Source of the DNA: DATJUF01 sp035524095
GTDB lineage: Bacteria; Desulfobacterota; Binatia; Binatales; Binataceae
Assembly (NCBI GenBank): GCA_035524095.1
Contig: DATKPK010000044.1
Location: forward strand, 1 to 23,516
Length of the DNA: 23,516 nucleotides
Direction: 5' to 3'
Shown here: positions 15,959-23,516 of the stretch, piece by piece
How positions within the stretch are numbered: the stretch's first letter is position 1
Layout of the letters: every line of letters begins with the position of its first letter
Made by a program: the position numbers and the translations under genes
Notes under the pieces: model-generated
What the model was told of the DNA's origin: nothing
Seen by the model: only the letters and a program-made list of their open reading frames with translations
The model's database searches: none

Positions 15959-16951
15959 CTACTGCAAAGTTTCAACGTAATGCTGCTTGGCCAAGTCGGT
16001 ATCGACCCATTTCTCGAATTCGCCGCGCGACTGAGCACTCTGAATTTTATCGCGAATCTGCCCGCGAACCTCGTTAAGCGGCTGGAGCCCCGGCGTCTGA
16101 TGCGCCTCGACCTTGATAATATGGAAGCCGTATTTCGTACGAATGACCTGAGAGATATCGCCGGGCTTGAGATTCCTGATCCCCGCGGCGACCTGATCAT
16201 TCAAGTCGCTGGGTGAGAACTCGCCGAGCTCGCCGCCCTTAGTTTTCGAATCATCATCAGAGTATTGCAATGCAAGCCCTCCGAAATCAGCTCCCTTTAC
16301 CGCCTGCTTGCGCACGGCCTCGGCTTTGTCGCGCAAGGCAATCACCTGCTGCGGCGACGCGTTCTTGGGCACCGCGATCAGAATCTGCGCGAGCTGATAC
16401 TTCTCATCAGTGATAGTGAATTCGCCCGGGTTATCCTCGTAATAGTGCTTGATTTCGGAGTCCGACACCTCGATCTTCTGGCGCACTTCCTTGTCGATCA
16501 TCGTCATCGCTTCGACCTGCTCGCGCATTCGCTCCCGAAATTCCGCGTCGCTGACGCCTTCGGATTTTAATTGCGCGTGAAGCTGATCGTCGGTGATATG
16601 GTTTGTCTGCTCAATATTCTGAATATAGCGATCGATTTCGTCATCGGTCACGCGGTCGGCATAATTGTGTGCTTCCGATTTGAGCATCCGATCCTGAATC
16701 AACTGCTTCAAAATCTCGTCCGGATCCTGCGGTGTGGTCAGAGGCGCGTTGGGATTTGCGCTGGCTGAATTCGAGGCATTGTAAACCTTCACGTCATGCG
16801 ACGTGATCGGGTCACCATCTACGCTCGCAACCACGCCGTCAATCACTTCCGCGCGCGCGCGACTGGCGGCGCCTCCTGCCACCAGAGCTATAGCGCCGGC
16901 CGCGATCAAGGATACGCCAATCCACCGTTTCATCTGGGTTCGCGAGTGCAT
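15959..16951 (-). CDS. surA: SurA-like periplasmic peptidyl-prolyl isomerase/chaperone
   Basis: About 330 residues. An N-terminal signal peptide (MKRWIGVSLIAAGAIALVAG then ASRARA, cleaved near RA-EV) sends it to the periplasm. Next comes the SurA N-terminal chaperone region (VIDGVVASVDGDPITSHDV, DEILKQLIQDRMLKSEA), then one parvulin domain with ILIAVPKNAS, FGGLALQYSDDDSK, GGELGEFSPSDL and TKYGFHIIKVEAH. E. coli SurA has two parvulin domains and 428 residues; this single-parvulin form is common outside Enterobacteria. It should help fold outer-membrane proteins. ATG 16951 is preferred because AGGA lies 6 nt before it; GTG 16966 and ATG 16957 are in-frame alternatives. The gene begins within about 20 bp of the mfd stop and precedes pdxA. 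Confidence 0.92.
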   Translation of the reverse strand: MHSRTQMKRWIGVSLIAAGAIALVAGGAASRARAEVIDGVVASVDGDPITSHDVKVYNASNSASANPNAPLTTPQDPDEILKQLIQDRMLKSEAHNYADRVTDDEIDRYIQNIEQTNHITDDQLHAQLKSEGVSDAEFRERMREQVEAMTMIDKEVRQKIEVSDSEIKHYYEDNPGEFTITDEKYQLAQILIAVPKNASPQQVIALRDKAEAVRKQAVKGADFGGLALQYSDDDSKTKGGELGEFSPSDLNDQVAAGIRNLKPGDISQVIRTKYGFHIIKVEAHQTPGLQPLNEVRGQIRDKIQSAQSRGEFEKWVDTDLAKQHYVETLQ

Positions 16952-16969
16952 CTTCATTCCTGCCACAGA

Positions 16970-19900
16970 CTAATTCGGTAGCGCTGTAACCGATCCTGCA
17001 GGCTTCACTTCCAACTTTTCACAGGCCGCCAGTGCCTGCAAGATACCCTCGATTTGCTCGAACATTTGCTCGTATTCGCCTGTCAGCACCCGCACGATAA
17101 TCTGATACGACGGCGTTAGCCGCATCGTGTTCCGATTCGCCGCGGCCAGCCCCACCAACTTTTCGCTGTCAATCGGCGCCTCCGGATGAAATTTAATCTC
17201 CAGTTGATCACCTTTCAGAATCGCCGTGGTGATTAACAATTCCTTCATCTGCCGCCGAACGTTCATCGCCTTGAGCAGATTTTCGATGAGCGTCGGCACC
17301 GGCCCGAAACGATCACGCATCTCGTCCCGCACTTCGTCGAGGTCAGACTCCGACTGTGCCCGCGCCATCCGCCGATAGAGCACCAGGCGCTCGTTCTCGT
17401 CCGGCACAAAACTGTCCGGGATATAGGCCGGAATCCCGAGCTTGAGTTCGGGCTCGAAGTCCGGACGCGGCGGCTCACCGCGCAGTTCGCGAATCGCCTC
17501 CTCCATCATCTCGGTATACAGCTCAAAACCTACCGCCGCGATCTCGCCCGATTGTTCCTTGCCGAGCAGATTGCCGGCCCCACGATGCTCTAGGTCGCGC
17601 ATCGCGAGTTTGAAGCCGGTTCCGCTCTCCGCTTCGACCAGTTCGCGCAGCGCTTCTATCCGACGCTTGGCGTCGCGTGTGATGATGTGTTCGCCGGGAA
17701 TCAACAAGTACGCGTAAGCCCGCCGCTTGGATCGACCCACCCGCCCGCGCAACTGGTAGAGTTGGGCCAATCCGAAATGATCTGCGCGATTGATAATCAT
17801 TGTGTTCGCATTGGGAATATCTAGCCCCGACTCGATAATCGTTGAGCAGACCAGCACGTTGACGCGATTCTCCATGAAATCACGCATTACCACTTCCAGC
17901 TCATGTTCTTTCATCTGGCCGTGGCCGATTGCGATTTTAGCCTCTGGAATCAGCGACTGCAGATGGCGCGCCATGTAATCGATATTCTCGACGCGGTTGT
18001 GGACAAAGAATACCTGACCGCCGCGATTCAACTCGCGCACGATCACGTCACGAATCAGTCCATCATCAAAATGCGCGACGAAAGTCCGCACGACTTGCCG
18101 ATCGGCCGGCGGCGTCTGGATAATCGACAAGTCGCGAATCCCCAGCATCGCCATGTGCAGCGTGCGTGGAATCGGTGTAGCCGTCATCGTCAGTACTTCG
18201 ACCAACTTGCGCAGCCGCTTGATTCGCTCCTTGTCCGTGACGCCGAAGCGATGCTCCTCGTCGATAATGAGCAAACCAAGCTTCGGGAATTCGACATCGT
18301 TCTGCAATAGTCGATGAGTCCCGATTACGATATCGACCACCCCGCGCCGAACGTCATCGATTACCTTGCGATTCTCTTTCGGCGTCCGGAAACGCGAGAC
18401 CATCTCGATTCGCACCGGATAGTTTTTAAAGCGCCTAACGAAATTCTCCCAATGCTGTTCGGCGAGCACCGTCGTCGGAACCAGCACCGCCACCTGCCGT
18501 CCGTCCATCACGCACATGAAGGCCGCGCGCAAAGCGACTTCCGTCTTGCCGAAGCCTGCATCGCCACAGATCAGTCGATCCATCGGTTTGGGCCGCGCCA
18601 TATCGCGGATCACCTCATCGATCGCCGCCTGCTGATCAGGCGTCTCCTCGAACTCGAAGCGTCCGCTGAATTCCTCGTAATCGCGTCCCGGATGCGGGAA
18701 CGCGTGGCCTTCGACGACTTCCCGCGCCGCATAAATATCCAGCAGGTCCGACGCCATCGCCAGCACTGCCTGCTTCGTCCGCTTCTTGACGCGATCCCAT
18801 GAACCCCCGCCAAGCCGATCCAGCTTGGGCTCAACGTTGTCACCGCCGACATAGCGCTGCACCAGGTTGATCCGCTCGACCGGCACATACATCGTGTCGT
18901 TGCCGGAATATTCGAGGTTCAGGAAATCGCCCTCGGTATCCGCGACCTTCAGATGACGCAGGCCACGATAACGCCCAATTCCATGGTCAATGTGTACGAC
19001 CAGCTCGTCCGGGCGCAATTCTTCAAGATTGAATAGCGTTCCCTTGGCCGGCCGCCGCGTCCGCCGCCGCGCACGCGGCTCACCGAATAAATCCTCTTCG
19101 CCATAGATATAGAGTCCGTCGCGCTGAAGGACGGTGCCGGCTGCGATCTCGCCCTCCATAATCACTGGCCGATAGTCAGGGAAATCGAGTATCTCGGCAA
19201 AGGTCTTGCACTCAGTGTTGACCTCGATCTCGAACGCCTCCAGATGACGCCGCAACCGCGCGGCCTGATTCGCTCCTTCGACCACCATCAGCGCGCGTCC
19301 TTGCCCGCGCCGAACTTCATTCAATTCCTTTGCCAGCGGCTCGAACGACGGTGCGTTATTCGTACCGGTCAACTCCGCGCCGCCCAACTTCAAGCTCGCC
19401 TGCGACTTGACTTCGATCGGCATGGCCCAGCCTTCGCGCGGCGCGGCGACCGTTACCAGTGATCCCGCCTCGACCGCGGTCAGGTTCGATAACGCTCGCT
19501 CCAATTCGGTATTTGTCAGATAGAGCCGCTCCGGCGTTGGATAAAAGACTGGCTTTGCCTGTGCCGCCGACGCCTCGTCGTCAATCCGCTCAGTGAAGCG
19601 TTCCGCTTCCGCGACGATGCGCCCGGGCTCGATCATCCACGCCAGTGCATTGGCCGGCAGATAATCAAAAATCGTCGAGAGGCCGCCCTCATGGATATAC
19701 GGCGTGATCAGCTCTACGCCGGGGAACAACAACCCCGTTTCGAGGGTTTCGGTCAACTCGCCGGCTTCCTTGCGCACCATCCCGATTTCGGCACATCGAA
19801 TCGCGATTCGCTCGATCAGCCGCTTGTCGCGCAGCACCGACGGTGCCACGTGCCGCGTACGAATCACGGTCGCTTCCTCGACCTCGCCGAGCGAGCGCTG

Positions 19901-20545
19901 GCTGGACGGATCGAAATGGCGCACGGAGGTAATCAGGTCGTCTTCGAGTTCCAGCCGGATCGGGTTGTGATGGAGCGGCGAAAAAATATCGACGATACCG
20001 CCGCGCACGCTGAAATCCCCCGGCTCCTCCGTCTGGGGCAGTCGCTGATAGCCCATCGCGATCAGGGCTTCGATTAATGCTTCGAGATCAATCCGTTCGG
20101 CCAAGCCAACCTTGATCACCGATTCCTTGAACACCTGGCGCGGCATCGTCCGCATCATCAGTGCCTCCACGGAGGTCACTACGATAGGCGATGGCTTCCG
20201 CAGTAGCGCGTAGAGCGCCGCAAGCTGAGTGGCCTGTGTATCTGGCCCGGGCGAGACCTGCGCGAATGGCCGTGCCTCCCACGCCGGCAACAAGTAGATG
20301 CGAGCGTCAGCAGGGTCGGCTTCGGTTACCTGGCCCATGAAAAATGCCAGTTCGCTGGCAAGTGTCTCCGCCTCATTCGCCAACGGGGTGATTACCAGCA
20401 ACGGATGCGCGATCGCGAGCGCCGCCTCGCGCACCATCAGGGCGTTAGCCGCCCCCTTGAGACCCAGGATCGGGAAACGGCGCTCGCGTCCCGCGCCGAT
20501 CCGCGCGTGCAATTCGCCCGCGGCTTCCTTCAGACTTCGTTCCAT
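16970..20545 (-). CDS. mfd: Transcription-repair coupling factor
   Basis: 1191 residues (E. coli Mfd has 1148). The N-terminal UvrB-homology region contains LPAWEARPF, TQATQLAALYALL and DFSVRGGIVDIFSP. The RNA-polymerase-interacting region contains ELVVHIDHGIGRYRGL and EYSGNDTMYVPVERI. The translocase has Walker A GDAGFGKTEVALRAA, LVPTTVLAEQHWENF, the DEEHRFGV box, TMTATPIPRTL, and the RecG-like GRVGRSKRRAYAYLL. The C-terminal regulatory domain ends the protein (ELKLGIPAYIPDSFVP, RMARAQSESDLDEV). Mfd removes RNA polymerase stalled at lesions and recruits UvrA. It is the first gene of the run that ends with uvrA. A TATAAT-like box lies about 145 bp upstream. Confidence 0.98.
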   Translation of the reverse strand: MERSLKEAAGELHARIGAGRERRFPILGLKGAANALMVREAALAIAHPLLVITPLANEAETLASELAFFMGQVTEADPADARIYLLPAWEARPFAQVSPGPDTQATQLAALYALLRKPSPIVVTSVEALMMRTMPRQVFKESVIKVGLAERIDLEALIEALIAMGYQRLPQTEEPGDFSVRGGIVDIFSPLHHNPIRLELEDDLITSVRHFDPSSQRSLGEVEEATVIRTRHVAPSVLRDKRLIERIAIRCAEIGMVRKEAGELTETLETGLLFPGVELITPYIHEGGLSTIFDYLPANALAWMIEPGRIVAEAERFTERIDDEASAAQAKPVFYPTPERLYLTNTELERALSNLTAVEAGSLVTVAAPREGWAMPIEVKSQASLKLGGAELTGTNNAPSFEPLAKELNEVRRGQGRALMVVEGANQAARLRRHLEAFEIEVNTECKTFAEILDFPDYRPVIMEGEIAAGTVLQRDGLYIYGEEDLFGEPRARRRTRRPAKGTLFNLEELRPDELVVHIDHGIGRYRGLRHLKVADTEGDFLNLEYSGNDTMYVPVERINLVQRYVGGDNVEPKLDRLGGGSWDRVKKRTKQAVLAMASDLLDIYAAREVVEGHAFPHPGRDYEEFSGRFEFEETPDQQAAIDEVIRDMARPKPMDRLICGDAGFGKTEVALRAAFMCVMDGRQVAVLVPTTVLAEQHWENFVRRFKNYPVRIEMVSRFRTPKENRKVIDDVRRGVVDIVIGTHRLLQNDVEFPKLGLLIIDEEHRFGVTDKERIKRLRKLVEVLTMTATPIPRTLHMAMLGIRDLSIIQTPPADRQVVRTFVAHFDDGLIRDVIVRELNRGGQVFFVHNRVENIDYMARHLQSLIPEAKIAIGHGQMKEHELEVVMRDFMENRVNVLVCSTIIESGLDIPNANTMIINRADHFGLAQLYQLRGRVGRSKRRAYAYLLIPGEHIITRDAKRRIEALRELVEAESGTGFKLAMRDLEHRGAGNLLGKEQSGEIAAVGFELYTEMMEEAIRELRGEPPRPDFEPELKLGIPAYIPDSFVPDENERLVLYRRMARAQSESDLDEVRDEMRDRFGPVPTLIENLLKAMNVRRQMKELLITTAILKGDQLEIKFHPEAPIDSEKLVGLAAANRNTMRLTPSYQIIVRVLTGEYEQMFEQIEGILQALAACEKLEVKPAGSVTALPN

Positions 20546-20838
20546 TCAGTCGCTATTTCTTCCGTCGCCAGATCAGTAATCCAAAGCTGCCCGGAATCGC
20601 TAATCCATCCATAATTGCGCCACGGTTTACCTTTCAAATGCACAAACCGGCACCTGAGCACACTCGCGCACCATATCCCTCAACCGCCGAATTATAGCAG
20701 GACCGCCGCCGTCGCCCGCTCACCTTCGATCGAAGAAAGTTTCCGCCTTCCTCCCACTCCAGCCAGCAAATTAAGCACCGATCGACCCCGATGAAGCGGG
20801 CAATGATCTATAGCTCAAGCTGATATATGGCAGATACT
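20546..20838. other. 293-bp intergenic region between the PDZ gene and mfd
   Basis: Both flanking genes are on the minus strand. Apart from the promoter-like box and palindrome at 20691-20735, it holds only a weak 4-bp stem (CCCG...CGGG near 20788) and no T-run, so no terminator for the PDZ gene could be supported. No coding frame looks real. Confidence 0.5.
20691..20735 (-). promoter_or_regulatory. Possible mfd operon promoter with adjacent 12-bp palindrome
   Basis: On the minus strand a perfect TATAAT reads at 20696-20691, preceded by GC (GCTATAAT). No convincing -35 lies 16-18 bp upstream because that stretch is very G+C-rich. The perfect palindrome CTTCGATCGAAG (20724-20735) lies just beyond the -35 position and could bind a regulator. 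It does not match the SOS boxes I know. The leader to the mfd start would be about 140 nt. Confidence 0.33.
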
Positions 20839-21690
20839 CTAGTTGCTGCCGCTGCCGTCCGCGTCGGCCGTGGTGTCGTTTGCCGAAGATTTGGCTGCGG
20901 TGAGTTTGACCGGCACTTTCATTGTGTCCGTCTTACCGCCCGACAGCGCCCGTTCGATTGTCAGATAGATAACGTCACCCGGCTTGTCACTATCGAGTGC
21001 CATTCTCAAAGCATCCGCCTTGTCCACGCGCTTATCGTCGATCGCGACGATAAGATCACCACTGCTGCCCAGCGATCCGCTTTTCTTCAATAGCGGCATC
21101 ACGATCAGATTTAGCGGTGCCATCAGGTTGCTCGCGGTGGCTCCAGTCTCGCCCACCGACGTCATCTGCCCGCGCCCCTTGAGCCCCGCCAGCGCGGCCG
21201 GACTTCCCTTGTCAACGCTCACGACTTCCAGCCCCTGCACTGTCCTCGAAGGTGGATCGCGGCTCAGGATATATTGCACGGCAAGCCCCAGATAGGGACG
21301 GTTTTCACCGACAAGGCCCGCAGTATCGTCACTACTGGGCGTCTGCGCCGCCGCCTTCGTATGAGCTGCATCATCCGCCGTGCCGGCTGCATCGGAAACG
21401 TCGTCACCTGTGTTGCCCTGATTGGTAGCATCGCCTTGTGGACTCGGCGCGGCGGCGGGAGAGGGCGGGGCAGCCACGCGCGGAGCTATCTCCAGCGTAC
21501 CCTGTGACGGCACTCCTGGCGCGACCGAGCTATCCTCTGGCAGCACCGGCGCGTCATTCATCGTACCCGGCGGCACGGCGCCGCGACGCAGGACCCCACT
21601 CTGCGCCGAGGCGCGGGATGGCGAGAGTACCAAACCAGCGACGATCGCCAACGTAATCCCAAGGCAGATTGTCGCTCGCAGCCTTTTCAT
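20839..21690 (-). CDS. Secreted PDZ-domain protein without a protease domain
   Basis: About 283 residues. The signal peptide (MKRLRATICLGITLAIVAGL, then SPSRASA) should be cleaved before QSG. Residues ~35-125 are low-complexity Ala/Pro/Ser/Asp-rich linker. A PDZ-like domain follows: RPYLGLAVQ, GLEVVSVDKGSPAALAGLKG, then SSGDLIVAIDDKRVDKADAL and a final beta segment ending VPVKLTA. No serine-protease domain is present, unlike DegP. About 35 residues are inserted between GLKG and GDLIVAIDD, where ordinary PDZ domains have these parts adjacent. It is probably periplasmic or lipid-free extracytoplasmic and binds peptide C-termini, possibly of misfolded proteins; that is inference. ATG 21690 has GGAAAG 7 nt upstream; GTG 21693 is an alternative start. 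Confidence 0.78.
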   Translation of the reverse strand: MKRLRATICLGITLAIVAGLVLSPSRASAQSGVLRRGAVPPGTMNDAPVLPEDSSVAPGVPSQGTLEIAPRVAAPPSPAAAPSPQGDATNQGNTGDDVSDAAGTADDAAHTKAAAQTPSSDDTAGLVGENRPYLGLAVQYILSRDPPSRTVQGLEVVSVDKGSPAALAGLKGRGQMTSVGETGATASNLMAPLNLIVMPLLKKSGSLGSSGDLIVAIDDKRVDKADALRMALDSDKPGDVIYLTIERALSGGKTDTMKVPVKLTAAKSSANDTTADADGSGSN

Positions 21691-21710
21691 CACGCTTTCC
21701 GTCGACGGCT

Positions 21711-21716
21711 ATTCTA
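21711..21716 (-). promoter_or_regulatory. Possible -10 box of the PDZ-protein gene
   Basis: TAGAAT on the minus strand, one mismatch from TATAAT, about 20 nt before the start codon. The matching -35 region (TTTCCC at 18-bp spacing) is poor, so support is weak. Confidence 0.25.
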
Positions 21717-21857
21717 GTCCAGCTCCGCCGATGCGGGAAACTTGACGCGCAGCGCACCATCTAACGGCTGCCCTCTGCAATTGATGCCGACCAGCCTTTT
21801 CCTTGATGCCGCCTCGCCGCCCGTGCGACATTGACCTCATTCGAGGAGCACACTCCC

Positions 21858-22883
21858 ATGAAAGTCCTCTCGACTGTTGGCCTTACGCCAGCCCAGCACC
21901 GGATGCTCGAAGCTTCACTAGATCCTCTCGACACGGTCGTTGACCGCCGCTGCCGTTCTCAGGCCGAGATGATTGAAGCCGCTCAAGAAGCATCCGATGG
22001 CGGATATGAGGTTCTCTTCAGCTTCCGAGTGCCCGACGAACTGTTGCGCCGCACGCCGAGCCTTAAGTGGATTCAGCTGCTCAGCGCCGGCGCCGATCAC
22101 ATCCTCAAGGGCCTGCTCGCCGAGCGGCGCGACATCGCGGTCACCACCGCCAGCGGCATTCATGCCACCCCGATCGCCGAGTACACTATCGGCTCGATGC
22201 TCGCCTTTGCCCACGCCCTCCATCTCACGATGCGCTCGCAAGTCAAGCGCGAATGGCGACGCAACTCCCAGTTCATGGATATGGCCGATTCGCTGCGCGG
22301 CAAGACCTTAGGCGTCATCGGCTATGGTTCCATTGGCCGCGAAACTGCTCGTATCGGCAACGCCCTCGGGATGCCTGTGCTCGCGCTCAAGCGCAATCCC
22401 GACGATCACGTCGATACCGGCTGGAATCCGCCTGGCGTCGGCGATCCCGAAGGACGCATCCCTGCGCGCTGGTTCGGCCCCGAGGAACGCGAAGCCCTGC
22501 TGAACGAAAGCGATTATATAACGGTCACGCTCCCGATGACCCCGCATACGGACAAGTTCATTGGCGCGCGCGAGTTCGCTGCGATGCGTCCCAACGCCTA
22601 TATCGTCAATATCGGCCGCGGTGGCGTAATCGATCAAAACGCTATGATCGAGGCCCTCAAGTCTAAGCGCATCGCAGGCGCCGGTCTCGACGTCTTTGAG
22701 CGCGAGCCGCTCGAACCCGAAAGCGAGCTATGGGATCTCGAAAACGTGATTCTTACGCCCCACATGTCGGGCGCTTACAAGGATTACAACACCGGCGCTT
22801 GCGCTCTTTTTGCTGATAATTTGCGACGTTACAGAACCGGCCAGCCGCTCTACAATCTGGTCGACCGCTCCCTTGGCTACTAA
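21858..22883 (+). CDS. D-2-hydroxyacid dehydrogenase family protein
   Basis: 341 residues from ATG 21858, chosen because GAGGAG lies about 9 nt upstream; an in-frame TTG at 21831 lacks this. The nucleotide motif GVIGYGSIG is at 152-160. The catalytic set is Arg254 (NIGRGGVID), Glu283 (EREPLEP) and His302 (LTPHMSG). The residues after the second Rossmann strand are LKRN (177-180), with no Asp, suggesting NADP rather than NAD. Residues ~181-209 form an insertion (DTGWNPPGVGDPEGRIPARW) not found in PGDH-like members. Enzymes of this family reduce glyoxylate, hydroxypyruvate or other 2-oxoacids; the substrate is not assignable. It stands alone, divergent from the PDZ gene, with a hairpin shortly after its stop. 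Confidence 0.9.
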   Translation: MKVLSTVGLTPAQHRMLEASLDPLDTVVDRRCRSQAEMIEAAQEASDGGYEVLFSFRVPDELLRRTPSLKWIQLLSAGADHILKGLLAERRDIAVTTASGIHATPIAEYTIGSMLAFAHALHLTMRSQVKREWRRNSQFMDMADSLRGKTLGVIGYGSIGRETARIGNALGMPVLALKRNPDDHVDTGWNPPGVGDPEGRIPARWFGPEEREALLNESDYITVTLPMTPHTDKFIGAREFAAMRPNAYIVNIGRGGVIDQNAMIEALKSKRIAGAGLDVFEREPLEPESELWDLENVILTPHMSGAYKDYNTGACALFADNLRRYRTGQPLYNLVDRSLGY

Positions 22884-22896
22884 CCATTCACCGTGC

Positions 22897-22915
22897 CGTC
22901 GTGCCTTTCACGACG
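22897..22915. terminator. Perfect 7-bp hairpin between convergent genes
   Basis: CGTCGTG-CCTTT-CACGACG begins 14 bp after the dehydrogenase stop and reaches to 3 bp before the stop of the small minus-strand gene. The position suits a two-way terminator. No T-run follows on either strand, so intrinsic termination would be weak. Confidence 0.38.
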
Positions 22916-22917
22916 AT

Positions 22918-23079
22918 TCATCCGCGCAACAACACGAAGATTAGAATTAACGCCACGAAAAATCCAAATACTAATGTCGTGAAGCGGAAAGGCGCGTCGC
23001 GATGAAATCCTGGTCGCCAAAGGCCTGTTAAGACACTATGCCCGGTCCTGACCGGTCTCTCATGTCCATGTCTGCTCAT
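22918..23079 (-). CDS. Putative 53-residue single-span membrane peptide
   Basis: From ATG 23079 the frame gives a basic, His/Arg-rich N-terminal half (MSRHGHERPVRTGHSVLTG) followed by one hydrophobic segment (TTLVFGFFVALILIFVLLRG) that ends at the C-terminus. This layout, cytosolic basic part plus a C-terminal anchor, is unlikely by chance in DNA of this composition, but I do not recognise the family. An AGAGG lies about 13 nt upstream, rather far; a GTG at 23124 would add 15 residues. It lies between the convergent dehydrogenase and, upstream on the same strand, the enoyl-CoA hydratase, whose stop is 36 bp before the GTG and about 80 bp before the ATG, so it may be read from that transcript. 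Confidence 0.5.
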   Translation of the reverse strand: MSRHGHERPVRTGHSVLTGLWRPGFHRDAPFRFTTLVFGFFVALILIFVLLRG

Positions 23080-23160
23080 TTCATAAGCCGGGCCTCTGAG
23101 CCCGTGCCGCCGCGAGGTTTGCACGCGTCCGGCCTCGGAATCTGAAGTTTAGCCTGAAGT

Positions 23161-23516
23161 CTATTGCCCATTGAACTTGGGCGCGCGCTTCCCGACAAAC
23201 GCCGCGATCCCTTCCTGCGCATCCCAGGTCCGCGCCATATCTGCGATCCATTCGCTCTCGAGTTCCATCTGCTCGTCGAGCGTATTGTTGGCTGAGCTAT
23301 ACATCAGGCGCTTGACCCCGCCATAGGCCCGCGTCGGCCCGTGCGCCAGCTCGCTGCCGAGCGCCTCCGCCTGTGCGATCAATTGATCGTCTGGTACGAC
23401 GCGCGTCACCAGCCCGATCGCCTCTGCTTCTTTTGCCGTCAGCACTCGATTCGTCAGCGCCAATTCGAGCGTGCGCCGCAGTCCGATAATCCGCGGCAGG
23501 TAATATGTCGATGAAC
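23161..23516 (-). CDS. Enoyl-CoA hydratase/isomerase, N-terminus outside the window
   Basis: The last ~117 residues of a crotonase-fold protein; the frame stays open to the right edge. It reads SSTYYLPRIIGLRRTLELAL at the edge, matching the family's conserved LPRxxGxxRAxEL helix, followed by LTAKEAEAIGLVTRVVP, a helical region with GVKRLMYSS, and the closing EGIAAFVGKRAPKFNG. The catalytic Glu/oxyanion segments are upstream and unseen. Such proteins hydrate 2-enoyl-CoA or carry out related isomerase or lyase reactions. The TTG at 23463 is an internal codon, not a start. Confidence 0.94.
   Translation of the reverse strand, partial: SSTYYLPRIIGLRRTLELALTNRVLTAKEAEAIGLVTRVVPDDQLIAQAEALGSELAHGPTRAYGGVKRLMYSSANNTLDEQMELESEWIADMARTWDAQEGIAAFVGKRAPKFNGQ

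Noticed and set aside
15692..16216. 174-codon plus-strand frame across the pdxA/surA junction
   Set aside because: It is antisense to two well-supported genes and has no family features.
18314..18802. 162-codon plus-strand frame opposite mfd
   Set aside because: It is antisense to the conserved Mfd translocase domain; long antisense frames are common opposite G+C-rich genes.

Overview
The window looks like chromosomal DNA of a Gram-negative bacterium of moderately high G+C content. It encodes an outer-membrane-protein chaperone (SurA type), full-length Mfd and UvrA, PdxA, and a mix of acyl-CoA, Rieske and DUF169 genes typical of environmental, metabolically broad lineages. The combination recalls Desulfobacterota/Binatota-like genomes, but that is a guess from gene content and was not tested.

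Region 1 (1-7068) is a compact carrier-protein locus. A 5'-truncated FATP/SLC27-type acyl-CoA synthetase runs on + and converges on a minus-strand block: 2OG-Fe(II) oxygenase, acyl carrier protein, ANL adenylating ligase and FabG-like SDR. ACP, ligase and SDR are joined by two 14-bp overlaps. Diverging from the block on + are a membrane GT2 glycosyltransferase and an Sfp-type phosphopantetheinyl transferase. No ketosynthase is visible. The simplest reading is that the ligase loads a pre-formed acid on the ACP (activated by the PPTase), the SDR and oxygenase tailor it, and it is then delivered to a glycan or lipid. The acid and the product are unknown.

Region 2 (7069-11951) holds an AI-2E-type permease fused to a cytosolic tail resembling a degenerate cobalamin-binding module, a ZIP-like metal transporter, and a divergent pair of a DUF169 protein and a VanA-like Rieske oxygenase. 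A 15-bp perfect palindrome lies just before the ribosome-binding site of the Rieske gene.

Region 3 (11987-20545) is a tightly packed minus-strand operon, mfd-surA-pdxA-uvrA. It puts the transcription-repair coupling factor and its recruitment target UvrA in one transcription unit, with a periplasmic chaperone and a vitamin B6 enzyme between them.

Region 4 (20546-23516) contains a secreted PDZ-domain protein, a D-2-hydroxyacid dehydrogenase, a 53-residue putative membrane peptide and the C-terminal part of an enoyl-CoA hydratase running off the window. No tRNA, rRNA, insertion sequence or CRISPR array was seen. The only gene-poor stretch over 300 bases is 4457-4998.
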